Origin: JANWHQ01 sp963775275
Lineage (GTDB): Bacteria > Pseudomonadota > Alphaproteobacteria > Caulobacterales > Caulobacteraceae
NCBI GenBank assembly: GCA_963775275.1
Contig: CAVZII010000005.1
Span: 1,612,001-1,676,000, forward strand
Reading direction: 5' to 3'
Length of the DNA stretch: 64,000 nt
The notes below the pieces were generated by a model. It was not told the DNA's origin. It did no database searches and worked only from the letters and a program-made list of their open reading frames with translations. Positions 36,145 through 43,385 of the stretch are shown in pieces. Positions within the stretch are counted from its first letter, which is position 1. The number at the start of each line of letters is the position of its first letter. A program made the translations under genes and the position numbers.

Positions 36145-36773
36145 CCTATTCGGTCAAGGAGATCTTCAAGACCCTGCAGGGCGAGGGCGGCCAGACCGGG
36201 CGCGCGGCGGTGTTCTGCCGCTTTGCCGGCTGCAACCTGTGGACCGGGCGCGAAGAGGACCGCGCCACGGCCGCCTGCACCTTCTGCGACACGGACTTCG
36301 TGGGGACGGACGGGCCCGGCGGCGGCAAGTTCGCCGCGCCCACGGCGCTGGCCGGGGCCATCGCAGGGGCCTGGGGGCCGGGCGCGGCCGGGCGGCTCGT
36401 GGTGCTGACGGGCGGGGAGCCGCTGCTGCAGCTCGACCCGCCGCTGATCGCGGCGCTGCATGCACGGGGCTTCGAGATCGCCGTGGAGACCAACGGGACG
36501 ATCGCGGCGCCCGACGGGCTCGACTGGATCTGCGTCAGCCCCAAGGCGGACCAGCCGCTCGTCCAGAGGCGGGGCCAGGAGCTGAAGCTGGTGCATCCCC
36601 AGCCCGGCGTGGATCCCGCAGGGTTCGAGGGCCTCGACTTCGAGCGCTTCTACCTGCAGCCCATGGATGGGCCGGATGTGCAGGCGAACGCCCGCGCGGC
36701 CATCGCCTATTGCCTGGAGCACCCCCGCTGGCGTCTAAGCGTGCAGACCCACAAGCAGCTCGGCTTGCCCTGA
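36141..36773 (+). CDS. queE: 7-carboxy-7-deazaguanine synthase QueE
   Basis: A 210-residue radical SAM enzyme that makes CDG from CPH4. It starts MTYSVKEIFKTLQGEGGQTG. The unusual cluster spacing of QueE, C-x14-C-x2-C, is visible from G-C-N-L-W to A-C-T-F-C. LTGGEPLLQ and V-E-T-N-G-T follow. It is coupled to queC. Confidence 0.95.
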   Translation: MTYSVKEIFKTLQGEGGQTGRAAVFCRFAGCNLWTGREEDRATAACTFCDTDFVGTDGPGGGKFAAPTALAGAIAGAWGPGAAGRLVVLTGGEPLLQLDPPLIAALHARGFEIAVETNGTIAAPDGLDWICVSPKADQPLVQRRGQELKLVHPQPGVDPAGFEGLDFERFYLQPMDGPDVQANARAAIAYCLEHPRWRLSVQTHKQLGLP

Positions 36774-36855
36774 GCCGGCGATCCTCTAGACAGACGCACC
36801 TTCTGCGCCGAACCGGCTCCGACTTCGGCGGAAAATGCCTTGGCCCATTTCCCTC

Positions 36856-37227
36856 ATGAGCGAACCCATCTTCGAGATCACCAAGGCCGCTGCCTTCGAC
36901 GCCGCCCACTTCCTGCCGCTGGGACCGGAGACCAGCCGCTATCGGCGCATGCACGGACACTCCTTCCGCGTGGAGGCCACGGTGCGCGGCGCGGCCCAGG
37001 CGCCCGCCGGCTGGGTGCTGGACCTGGGCGAACTGGACGAGGCCCTGGCCGCGGCCGCGCGCGCGCTCGACCACGGCCTCCTGAACGAGCAGCCGGGGCT
37101 GGAGAGCCCGACGCTGGAGCGGCTGTGCGAGCACTTCGCCAGGAGCCTGAAGCCCAGGTTCCCGGGCCTCGCCCGGATCGTGGTGGCGCGCCCGTCAGTA
37201 GGGGAGAGCTGCAGCCTCGCGCTGTGA
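36856..37227 (+). CDS. queD: 6-carboxytetrahydropterin synthase QueD family protein
   Basis: A 123-residue member of the PTPS/QueD family that makes CPH4 from dihydroneopterin triphosphate. The zinc His set is visible: F-D-A-A-H-F near residue 15 and M-H-G-H-S-F near residue 34. Classical QueD has Cys four residues before HGH (C-x3-HGH); here the stretch reads Y-R-R-M-H-G-H, so this Cys is absent. The position after queC-queE supports the assignment. The last 33 bases overlap a convergent lipoprotein gene. Confidence 0.88.
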   Translation: MSEPIFEITKAAAFDAAHFLPLGPETSRYRRMHGHSFRVEATVRGAAQAPAGWVLDLGELDEALAAAARALDHGLLNEQPGLESPTLERLCEHFARSLKPRFPGLARIVVARPSVGESCSLAL

Positions 37228-37581
37228 GGTCACTTCGCCGGCCTGGTCTTCCTCGGCGCTGGAGACCTTGCCCCTGGAGAGGGTCGAGTAGTCGTCGGCC
37301 TGGGCGTAGGTCTGGCTCTGGCCGTCGTCCGCCGCGGCCGACTCCTGGCCGGGGCTGAACTCCTCATGGACGCCGCGGGCCGCCCCGACGACGGTGCGCC
37401 CGGTGGTCTTGACCGCGAGCTTGCCGCCCTTGAAGGCGTAGCTCCCGCCCTTCATCGCGGCCCAGCCGGCGCCGCCGACCACGTCGCCCGCCACCGTCCC
37501 CATGGGCGCCGCGCAGCCGCCGAGCGCCAGGGCCGCCGCGCCGACGAGGACGCTCGCACTGATCAGAGCCTTGAACCGCAT
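37195..37581 (-). CDS. Small predicted lipoprotein, function unknown
   Basis: A 128-residue protein with lipobox LGGC at residues 20-23. It continues with A-G-D-V-V-G-G-A-G-W-A-A-M-K-G-G-S-Y-A-F-K-G-G-K and ends in a charged, unstructured tail. The Gly-rich segment resembles membrane-interacting helices of small envelope proteins. The tail overlaps queD on the opposite strand. Family unknown. Confidence 0.65.
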   Translation of the reverse strand: MRFKALISASVLVGAAALALGGCAAPMGTVAGDVVGGAGWAAMKGGSYAFKGGKLAVKTTGRTVVGAARGVHEEFSPGQESAAADDGQSQTYAQADDYSTLSRGKVSSAEEDQAGEVTSQREAAALPY

Positions 37582-37663
37582 GCTCGATACTCCCTTGCCG
37601 GAGCTCCAGGTGATGCCTCAAGGGCGTTAAGGCTCCGTTAGGGCTGTGGCGCGGCCGGCGGCG

Positions 37664-38194
37664 TCAACCGTGCAGGCGGACGAGCCAGGTCCAGAGCCAC
37701 ACCATCGTAAAGGGGATGATCGTCAGGTTCTTCACGAAGAGGACGATGGCGAGGGGAAGACCCCCGTCGTCCGGATCGAGCCCGCCCAGGCGCACGAAGG
37801 CCACGCGCAGGGGTGCGGCGCGGGCGAGGGCGAAGATCGCGAGATTGGCCCCGACCGCGACGAGGGCGAACAGCGCAAACGCCGTCAGCAGCTCCTGCCA
37901 GCGCGCCGCCCATCCCGCCTGGAGCCGCGCCAGGGCGGCCGACGTCGCGCCCGGTTGCAGCAGGGCGCCCAGCGCCCGTGCGCCGGCGATCGGGTCGCCC
38001 GCGCCGACGATCGCCAGGACCATCACGACGCGCGAGCCTTCCACCGCGATCTCCAGCGCGGCGCGCAGCGGCCCGGACGCCCGGCGCAGACGCCCGACCT
38101 GCAGCACCCGGCCCACGGCGCCGGCCAGACCCAGGCCGAGCAGGACGGGCGCGATCTGGACGAACAGGCGCGCCGCGTTCAAGAGCGGGGTCAT
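37664..38194 (-). CDS. Predicted inner-membrane protein, function unknown
   Basis: A 176-residue protein with about four hydrophobic segments (residues 8-30, 52-70, 100-125, 148-170) separated by basic loops. It is divergent from a MarR-type gene 66 bases away, with a palindrome between them, so it may be the regulated target. I do not recognise the family. Confidence 0.65.
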   Translation of the reverse strand: MTPLLNAARLFVQIAPVLLGLGLAGAVGRVLQVGRLRRASGPLRAALEIAVEGSRVVMVLAIVGAGDPIAGARALGALLQPGATSAALARLQAGWAARWQELLTAFALFALVAVGANLAIFALARAAPLRVAFVRLGGLDPDDGGLPLAIVLFVKNLTIIPFTMVWLWTWLVRLHG

Positions 38195-38219
38195 CGGGTC
38201 TCTCCCGTCGGCCGATTAA

Positions 38220-38232
38220 TTACGTGTCGTAA
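38220..38232. promoter_or_regulatory. Candidate MarR operator (TTACG-n3-CGTAA palindrome)
   Basis: A perfect 5-bp inverted repeat spaced by TGT lies in the 66-base divergent gap between the membrane protein and the marR-type gene. It is followed by an AT-rich stretch (TCTTAGTATATGAG) suited to a -10 region. MarR proteins usually bind such palindromes in their own promoter. Confidence 0.5.
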
Positions 38233-38260
38233 GAATCTTAGTATATGAGAGAATTCGACG

Positions 38261-38719
38261 ATGGCGAACCACCTTCCGGGGGACACGGCCTCGGAGCTGT
38301 TCAGCAACCTCAGCACCCAGGTCGTGCTGCTGCACCAGGCGATCGCCGACCGGCTCGGGGTGAACCTGACGGACCACAAGTGCCTGGCGATCCTTCAGCG
38401 CGAGGGGCCGATGACCGCCGGCGAGCTCAGCCGCAGGACGGGCCTCACCACCGGCGCGATCACCGGCGTCCTGGACCGTCTGGAATCGGCGCGGTTCGTC
38501 CGTCGCGGCCAGGACCCGGCGGACCGCCGCAAGACCGTGGTGGAGCTCTCGCCCGAGCGCCTCGACGAGCTGACGCGGATCTTCGCCTCGCTGGCGCAAA
38601 GCACCGGGGCGGTGCTCGACCGCTATTCCAAGGCCGAGCAGACGACCATCCTGGACTTCACGCGCCGGACCGGCGAGCTGGTGGAGGCCTTCGTCCAGCG
38701 GCTCGCGTCGGAGCGCTGA
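38261..38719 (+). CDS. MarR-family transcriptional regulator
   Basis: A 152-residue winged-helix regulator. The recognition region is M-T-A-G-E-L-S-R-R-T-G-L-T-T-G-A-I-T-G-V-L-D-R-L, then the wing with D-P-A-D-R-R-K-T-V. The helices at both ends form the dimer interface. It probably represses itself and the divergent membrane gene through the palindrome at 38220. The ligand is unknown. Confidence 0.9.
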   Translation: MANHLPGDTASELFSNLSTQVVLLHQAIADRLGVNLTDHKCLAILQREGPMTAGELSRRTGLTTGAITGVLDRLESARFVRRGQDPADRRKTVVELSPERLDELTRIFASLAQSTGAVLDRYSKAEQTTILDFTRRTGELVEAFVQRLASER

Positions 38720-38830
38720 GCGGGCGGGTCAGCCGGCGGCCTCGGCAGCCTCGGCTCCTGGAAGACGCCGGCGATATCTGTTCCGGGGCGTCGCCCGGGT
38801 CGCGCCGGCGCGAGAGGCCTCGGCCGTGGC

Positions 38831-39250
38831 TCAGCGCATGTGCTCCCAGAGCTCGCGCTCCTCCTCGAGGCGATCGTGCTCGACGCCCTTGAAGTCGCCG
38901 CGCGAAACGACGCCCAGCACCCGGTCGCCCTGCACGAGCGGGACATGCCGGAAGCCGCCGTCCCACATCAGGCGCAATGCGTCGATCGCCGTGCAGTCCG
39001 GCGACATCGTCACGGGGTTCGGCGTCATGACCTGGCCCAACACGGTCTTCGACGCGCTCTTCCCCTTGGCCAGGACGCCGCACACCGCGTCGCGCCCCGT
39101 GAAGATTCCCACAAGGGCGCCCTTTTCGTCCGTGACCAGAACGGATCCCGCTCTGCGCTCGCTCATCTGCCGGCATGCAGCCTTGACGGTCTGCGTCTGC
39201 GGCATGATCAGCGGGTCCTGATTGCAGATGATGTCCGAAAGACGCCTCAT
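38831..39250 (-). CDS. CBS-domain pair protein
   Basis: A 139-residue protein consisting of two CBS motifs. The first is around A-G-S-V-L-V-T-D-E-K-G-A-L-V-G-I-F-T-G-R-D. The second is around F-R-H-V-P-L-V-Q-G-D-R-V-L-G-V-V-S-R-G-D-F. It binds an adenosine-type ligand in related proteins. The Met at 39250 follows GAGGAG. The frame is open upstream but without homology. Confidence 0.88.
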   Translation of the reverse strand: MRRLSDIICNQDPLIMPQTQTVKAACRQMSERRAGSVLVTDEKGALVGIFTGRDAVCGVLAKGKSASKTVLGQVMTPNPVTMSPDCTAIDALRLMWDGGFRHVPLVQGDRVLGVVSRGDFKGVEHDRLEEERELWEHMR

Positions 39251-39596
39251 GATCTCCTCGATCCGATGGCGAGCGAAATTGGGGGGCCGGCCAGACCAGG
39301 AGGGTTGACCGGCGCGCGTCCCCGCGTCGTTGACGTGCATCAACGGCCCTCGACCTTCCTCCTCCACCGTCCGCGCCGCTGCCCACCCGGCGAACGTGAT
39401 GACGGCGAGCCGCCGTTCGGACGGCGGGTGGTCGGGCGCGCCGGATGGCCGGCCTCACGGCCCTGAGGTCTCGGGGACATGATGGCCATCACCCGTGGAC
39501 ACGGTTCCGATCGGCGCGCCGAACGGAGATGGGCGTTGTGTCCCTGCAACTCGCCCGAGTCTCGCAAGACCCGAGCGGGGAACGTCGCAGCGCCGG
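39251..39596. other. Non-coding gap with no recognised feature
   Basis: About 345 bases between the start of the CBS gene and the end of the short curlin gene, both on the minus strand. I see no gene with family features, no clear terminator hairpin with a T-run and no repeat of the window's families. It may hold the CBS gene promoter. Confidence 0.4.
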
Positions 39597-40025
39597 CTAC
39601 TGGCTGACGACGGCGGTGTTCCCGAAGCCGGACTGGACGATGGAGGAGACGGCGCCCGCCGACAGCGTCTGGTAGACCACGGCGCTGTTCATCGCGCCGG
39701 TCTGGAAGATATCGCTTCGGGCGTCCGGGGCGGACTGATGCACCTCGGCGTAGAGGCCGTTCCCGTCAAGGCCGCCGTCCTGGACGGTAAGGGCGACATC
39801 GCTCGGCCAGGCCTGGTCGAGCGTGGAGCCGGCGCTCGCGGCGCCGTGCGACACCGCCGCCGCCTGCAGCCAGCCGACCTGTGAAACGGCCGCCGCCGCG
39901 GCTGATCCCGCCGAGCTGACCTGGTCCATGGACGCCACGCCCGCCAAGGCCGGCGCCGCCGCCGCGATCAGGCTCGCCGCCGCCAGCGCCGGCCAGGCCG
40001 CCCTGCCCATCCTCGTTGCAGACAT
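39597..40025 (-). CDS. Short curlin-repeat protein (possible nucleator or minor subunit)
   Basis: A 142-residue protein with a signal peptide ending near PALAG. Curlin-like units follow, clearest at the C-terminus: I-F-Q-T-G-A-M-N-S-A-V-V-Y-Q and S-S-I-V-Q-S-G-F-G-N-T-A-V-V-S-Q. These follow the Gln/Gly/Asn pattern of CsgA/CsgB repeats. It is short, like CsgB, and ends exactly in a repeat. It lies 217 bases beyond the kinase gene of the two-component pair and on the same strand. The Met at 40025 is one choice; GTG at 40034 is another. Confidence 0.75.
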   Translation of the reverse strand: MSATRMGRAAWPALAAASLIAAAAPALAGVASMDQVSSAGSAAAAAVSQVGWLQAAAVSHGAASAGSTLDQAWPSDVALTVQDGGLDGNGLYAEVHQSAPDARSDIFQTGAMNSAVVYQTLSAGAVSSIVQSGFGNTAVVSQ

Positions 40026-40242
40026 CCCCACCACCCCGTTCGCGGTCGGAGGCGGTCGATGCGGGCCGGGCCTCTTGGGGACCCTGGACCTGCGCGCCTC
40101 CAGTCACGCCCGGTGTGGGGCGCCGGGTGTTTAGGCCGCGTGCACGGTCATGGTTCACAAGGCGCTAACGGGCGAGGCGCGCCGGGCCGCGGGGCAAGGG
40201 CGGGCCGCCATGAGGGCGCCGCGTGGGCCCCTTCCCCCCGCT

Positions 40243-42084
40243 CTAGAACCGCTCGGGCAGGACGAGGACGAGCTCGGTCGCCTCACCGTTGCGGCGCAGC
40301 TCCAGGATCGCGCCCAGCCGCTCGGCGCGCGCGGCCATGTTGCGCAGCCCGTTGCCGGCGCCGCTCTCGCGCAGGCCCATGCCGTCGTCGCGGACGGCGA
40401 TGACCACCGCCGCGTCCGCCTCATAGGCGGCGACAGTCAGGCGCGTGGCGTCCGCGTGCTTGATCGCATTGGCGACGCCTTCCTGCACGATCCGCAGGAT
40501 GTCGAGCACCTGGGAGGGCCCGAGCCCCGGCAGGGGCGGCAGGTCGCGCACGCGCCAGTCGAGCTTGAGGCCGGCGGCGCGGACCTGGGGCTCGGCGCGC
40601 TCGCGCCAGGCGCCCAGCGCCAGGGCGAGATCGCCGCCGTAGTCCTCGAGGGAGCCGATGATCAGCCGCATGTCCGCCAGGGCCGCCCGCGCGTGGAGGG
40701 CGATCTCGGCGCCGCGCGGCTCGGGCGAGTCCGCCAGGGCGAGCATGGACGCCAGCTCGCCGCCGACGCCGTCGTGCAGGTCACGCATCAGCCGTCCGCG
40801 CTCCCGCTCGACGACCTCGGCCTCGCGCCGGACGCGCAGCTCCTCGTAGGTGGCGCGCAGCTCCGCCTCGGCGGTGTCGGCCCTCACCCGGTAGGCCTCG
40901 GCGGCCTGGTCCAGGTCGCCCATCGCGCGCAGGAACCTGAGTGTCGTGAGCGTGCAGATCATGACCATGAGGGCGCTGAGCGCTCCGCGCCCGAGGAAGG
41001 CTCCGGTATGGATCAGTCCGGCCATGCCCATGAGGTCGTGCGCGACGAAGATCGACAGGATGGCCATGCCCACCAGGATGACAGCCGCGTCCCGGTTGCC
41101 CCGCATGGCCGCCCGCGCAAGCCACCAGACGCCGAGCACGACATAGACCATGACGACGACGATCCCCGGCCTGATCATCTCGCTGATCAGGGCGCTCGAG
41201 CCGAGCAGCCGCAGCACGGTGAACGCCAGGGGAGGGACCGCCAGCAGCCAGGTCCGGCGCGTGTTGGGGACGCCCGCGATCGCCCGCAGGAACATCAGGA
41301 GCGACCCCGTCTCCCATAGGATCAGCAGATTCGACAGGGGATGGTCGGGATCGCCGATGCCGGTGACGGGCACCAGCACCGAACCGTGCGCGGCGCCGAG
41401 GACCAGGAACAGCGCGAGCCAGCCGAACTCGGTCTCGCGCCGCCGCACGACCCAGATCAGGCCGAAGACGACTGCGAGCGCGGTCTCGCCGCCCATGATG
41501 AGCGTCGGGTAGACGGCGGCGGCGAACCAGCGCGCCCGGTACTTGTTCAGCAGCTCCCGTTTCGGCCCGACGTAGACGAGCCCCAGCGACGCGGTGCGCG
41601 CCGGCCGCGCGGACACTGTGATCGCGAAGCCGTTCGGTCCCGGCCGCAGCGCGTCGGGCGGCAGCGGGGCGTATGCGGGCAGGGTCATGAAGATCATGCT
41701 GTGCATGGTGAACAGCTCGGACTGGGCGACCTGCCGGCCGTTGACCTGGATGGAGATGGAGTCGGAGAACGCCGGGATCAGCAGCGCCGAGCTCGCGATC
41801 CTGTCGGCGGGCAGATTCAGCGCGAACCGGCAGAACATCCTGATGTCGGGCCGGACCGCGGGCCGGGGCGCCGCATAGGGAAGGCGGACGACATGCTCGG
41901 CCTCCAGGGGGGCGCCGGACCCGGCCAGGCGCTGGCAGGACATCGCGCGCACGACCAAGCTGTGCTCGGGTGGTCCGAGCCCGCTCACCAACATCGCCAC
42001 CAGCACGCCGAGCAGGGCCGTCACCACTGCGACGACGATGACCACCGACCACCGCCACGGCCCGGTTGTGGCCCAGCCCTTCAA
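40243..42084 (-). CDS. NarL-type membrane sensor histidine kinase
   Basis: A 613-residue protein. The first membrane helix (residues 13-34) is followed by a periplasmic beta-rich domain of about 150 residues and then about seven membrane helices (190-390). This layout resembles 7TM-DISM sensors. A coiled linker leads to a HisKA_3 motif, M-R-D-L-H-D-G-V-G-G-E near residue 435, and a HATPase ending with N-G-L-R-N-M-A-A-R-A-E-R-L-G. The first codon overlaps the response-regulator stop. The gene sits inside the curli locus and is its likely regulator. Confidence 0.9.
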   Translation of the reverse strand: MKGWATTGPWRWSVVIVVAVVTALLGVLVAMLVSGLGPPEHSLVVRAMSCQRLAGSGAPLEAEHVVRLPYAAPRPAVRPDIRMFCRFALNLPADRIASSALLIPAFSDSISIQVNGRQVAQSELFTMHSMIFMTLPAYAPLPPDALRPGPNGFAITVSARPARTASLGLVYVGPKRELLNKYRARWFAAAVYPTLIMGGETALAVVFGLIWVVRRRETEFGWLALFLVLGAAHGSVLVPVTGIGDPDHPLSNLLILWETGSLLMFLRAIAGVPNTRRTWLLAVPPLAFTVLRLLGSSALISEMIRPGIVVVMVYVVLGVWWLARAAMRGNRDAAVILVGMAILSIFVAHDLMGMAGLIHTGAFLGRGALSALMVMICTLTTLRFLRAMGDLDQAAEAYRVRADTAEAELRATYEELRVRREAEVVERERGRLMRDLHDGVGGELASMLALADSPEPRGAEIALHARAALADMRLIIGSLEDYGGDLALALGAWRERAEPQVRAAGLKLDWRVRDLPPLPGLGPSQVLDILRIVQEGVANAIKHADATRLTVAAYEADAAVVIAVRDDGMGLRESGAGNGLRNMAARAERLGAILELRRNGEATELVLVLPERF

Positions 42085-42770
42085 AGCCGGATCAGGCCCT
42101 GTTGCAGCGCCTCGTAGACCGCCTCTCCGCGCGTGCCGACCTGCAGCTTGCGATAGATCGCCTTGATGTGGCTCGGCACGGTCTGGTGCGAGATCTCGAG
42201 CTGGTCGGCGATCTCAGCATAGGTCAGCCCTTTGGCGATGCCCCAGAGGATATCGAGCTCGCGCGGCGTCAGGCGCGGGGCGTCCTCGTTCGGCGCAGCG
42301 CTGGACATGGGCACCGCCCCGCCCTCGCGCGCGCGGCGCACGATGAAGCGGGCGATCGAGGGCGAGATCGGCGAGCCGCCCGCCAGCACCTCCAGCGCCG
42401 TGGCGCGGATGTCGTCGGGCATGGCGTCCTTGAGCAGGTAGCCGGAGGCCCCCGCCGCGATGGCCGCCACGATGGTGGCTTCGTCGCCCAGGACCGAGAT
42501 CACCAGGATCTCGACCTCGGGGCGATGATCGCGCGCCTCGGCCAGGAGGCCGAGCGCCATGCCGTCGGGCAGGCGAAGGTCCGAGACGATCAGGTCCGGC
42601 GCGCGGGCGGCGAGGGCGTCGCGCGCGGCCTTCAGGTCCGCGGCCTCCGTCACCTCGAAGTCTCCGCCCATGGCCAGGGCGGCGGCCAGGCGCGCGCAAA
42701 TCGGCCCGTCGTCCTCGATCAGGAGGACGCGCCTGGGCGCTTGAGAGACAACCTCGGTCGGTTCGGCCAT
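42081..42770 (-). CDS. NarL/FixJ-type response regulator
   Basis: A 229-residue protein. The receiver has acidic L-I-E-D-D, phospho-Asp in LIVSDLRLPDG near residue 63 and Lys in Y-L-L-K-D. The LuxR-type HTH is L-T-P-R-E-L-D-I-L to SHQTVPSHIKAIYRKL. It forms a 4-base overlapping operon with the kinase. It is divergent from csgF, with a perfect palindrome in the gap, and is functionally comparable to CsgD by position. Confidence 0.92.
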   Translation of the reverse strand: MAEPTEVVSQAPRRVLLIEDDGPICARLAAALAMGGDFEVTEAADLKAARDALAARAPDLIVSDLRLPDGMALGLLAEARDHRPEVEILVISVLGDEATIVAAIAAGASGYLLKDAMPDDIRATALEVLAGGSPISPSIARFIVRRAREGGAVPMSSAAPNEDAPRLTPRELDILWGIAKGLTYAEIADQLEISHQTVPSHIKAIYRKLQVGTRGEAVYEALQQGLIRL

Positions 42771-42808
42771 GGCTGCCTGAATACCGCGACAGGGCGGGGG
42801 CGCACTAC

Positions 42809-42824
42809 TCCCATGATCATGGGA
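42809..42824. promoter_or_regulatory. 16-bp perfect palindrome between the response regulator and csgF
   Basis: TCCCATGATCATGGGA lies about 40 bases upstream of the response-regulator start and 95 bases upstream of csgF. It is a good candidate binding site for a dimeric regulator, most simply the adjacent NarL-type protein controlling both directions. Confidence 0.55.
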
Positions 42825-42918
42825 TAGTCGAACCCGGCCGGCTCGAGCAAAAGTCACTAACGACAGATTAAGGCGGCCGGATCGCAAAGCATTTCCGGCC
42901 CCTGCTCGGGGAATTATC

Positions 42919-43359
42919 ATGTCCTATTCGAAAACAGGGGCCTGCGCCCTTGTGGCGAGCGCCTGCCTGATCGCGCCGCTGACGGCCCAGGCCTCACAGA
43001 TCACCTACACGCCGATCGACCCCTCGTTTGGCGGCAACCCCGGCAACTCCAGCCACCTGCTCGCCATCGCCAACGCCCAGAACAATTACTCGGCGCCGGC
43101 CACGCCCGCCTCCACCGCCACCCAGACGCAGGCGAGCCAGTTCCTGCAGCAGCTGCAAAGCCGGTTCGTGTCGGCGCTGGCCGCCAACGTCACGGACGCG
43201 ATCTTCGGGGCCAATCCGCAGGACCACGGCCAGATCGTGTTCGGCGATCAGACCATCACCTTCGACCGCGGCCTGGACGCGGTTTCGATCAACATCCTGG
43301 ATTCGACCACGGGACAGACCACCAACATCTCCGTCCCGATCCTGGTCTCAGGGCCATAG
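42919..43359 (+). CDS. csgF: Curli assembly protein CsgF
   Basis: A 146-residue secreted protein. A signal peptide ending in AQA is followed by the CsgF hallmark Y-T-P-I-D-P-S-F-G-G-N-P-G-N-S, then H-L-L-A-I-A-N-A-Q-N and a helical centre (FLQQLQSRF). In E. coli the N-terminus of CsgF sits in the CsgG pore and the rest helps nucleate curli at the surface. It starts 95 bases after the palindrome and precedes csgG. Confidence 0.93.
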   Translation: MSYSKTGACALVASACLIAPLTAQASQITYTPIDPSFGGNPGNSSHLLAIANAQNNYSAPATPASTATQTQASQFLQQLQSRFVSALAANVTDAIFGANPQDHGQIVFGDQTITFDRGLDAVSINILDSTTGQTTNISVPILVSGP

Positions 43360-43385
43360 CCGGCGGCGCGCGAGGGACCGGGGAC

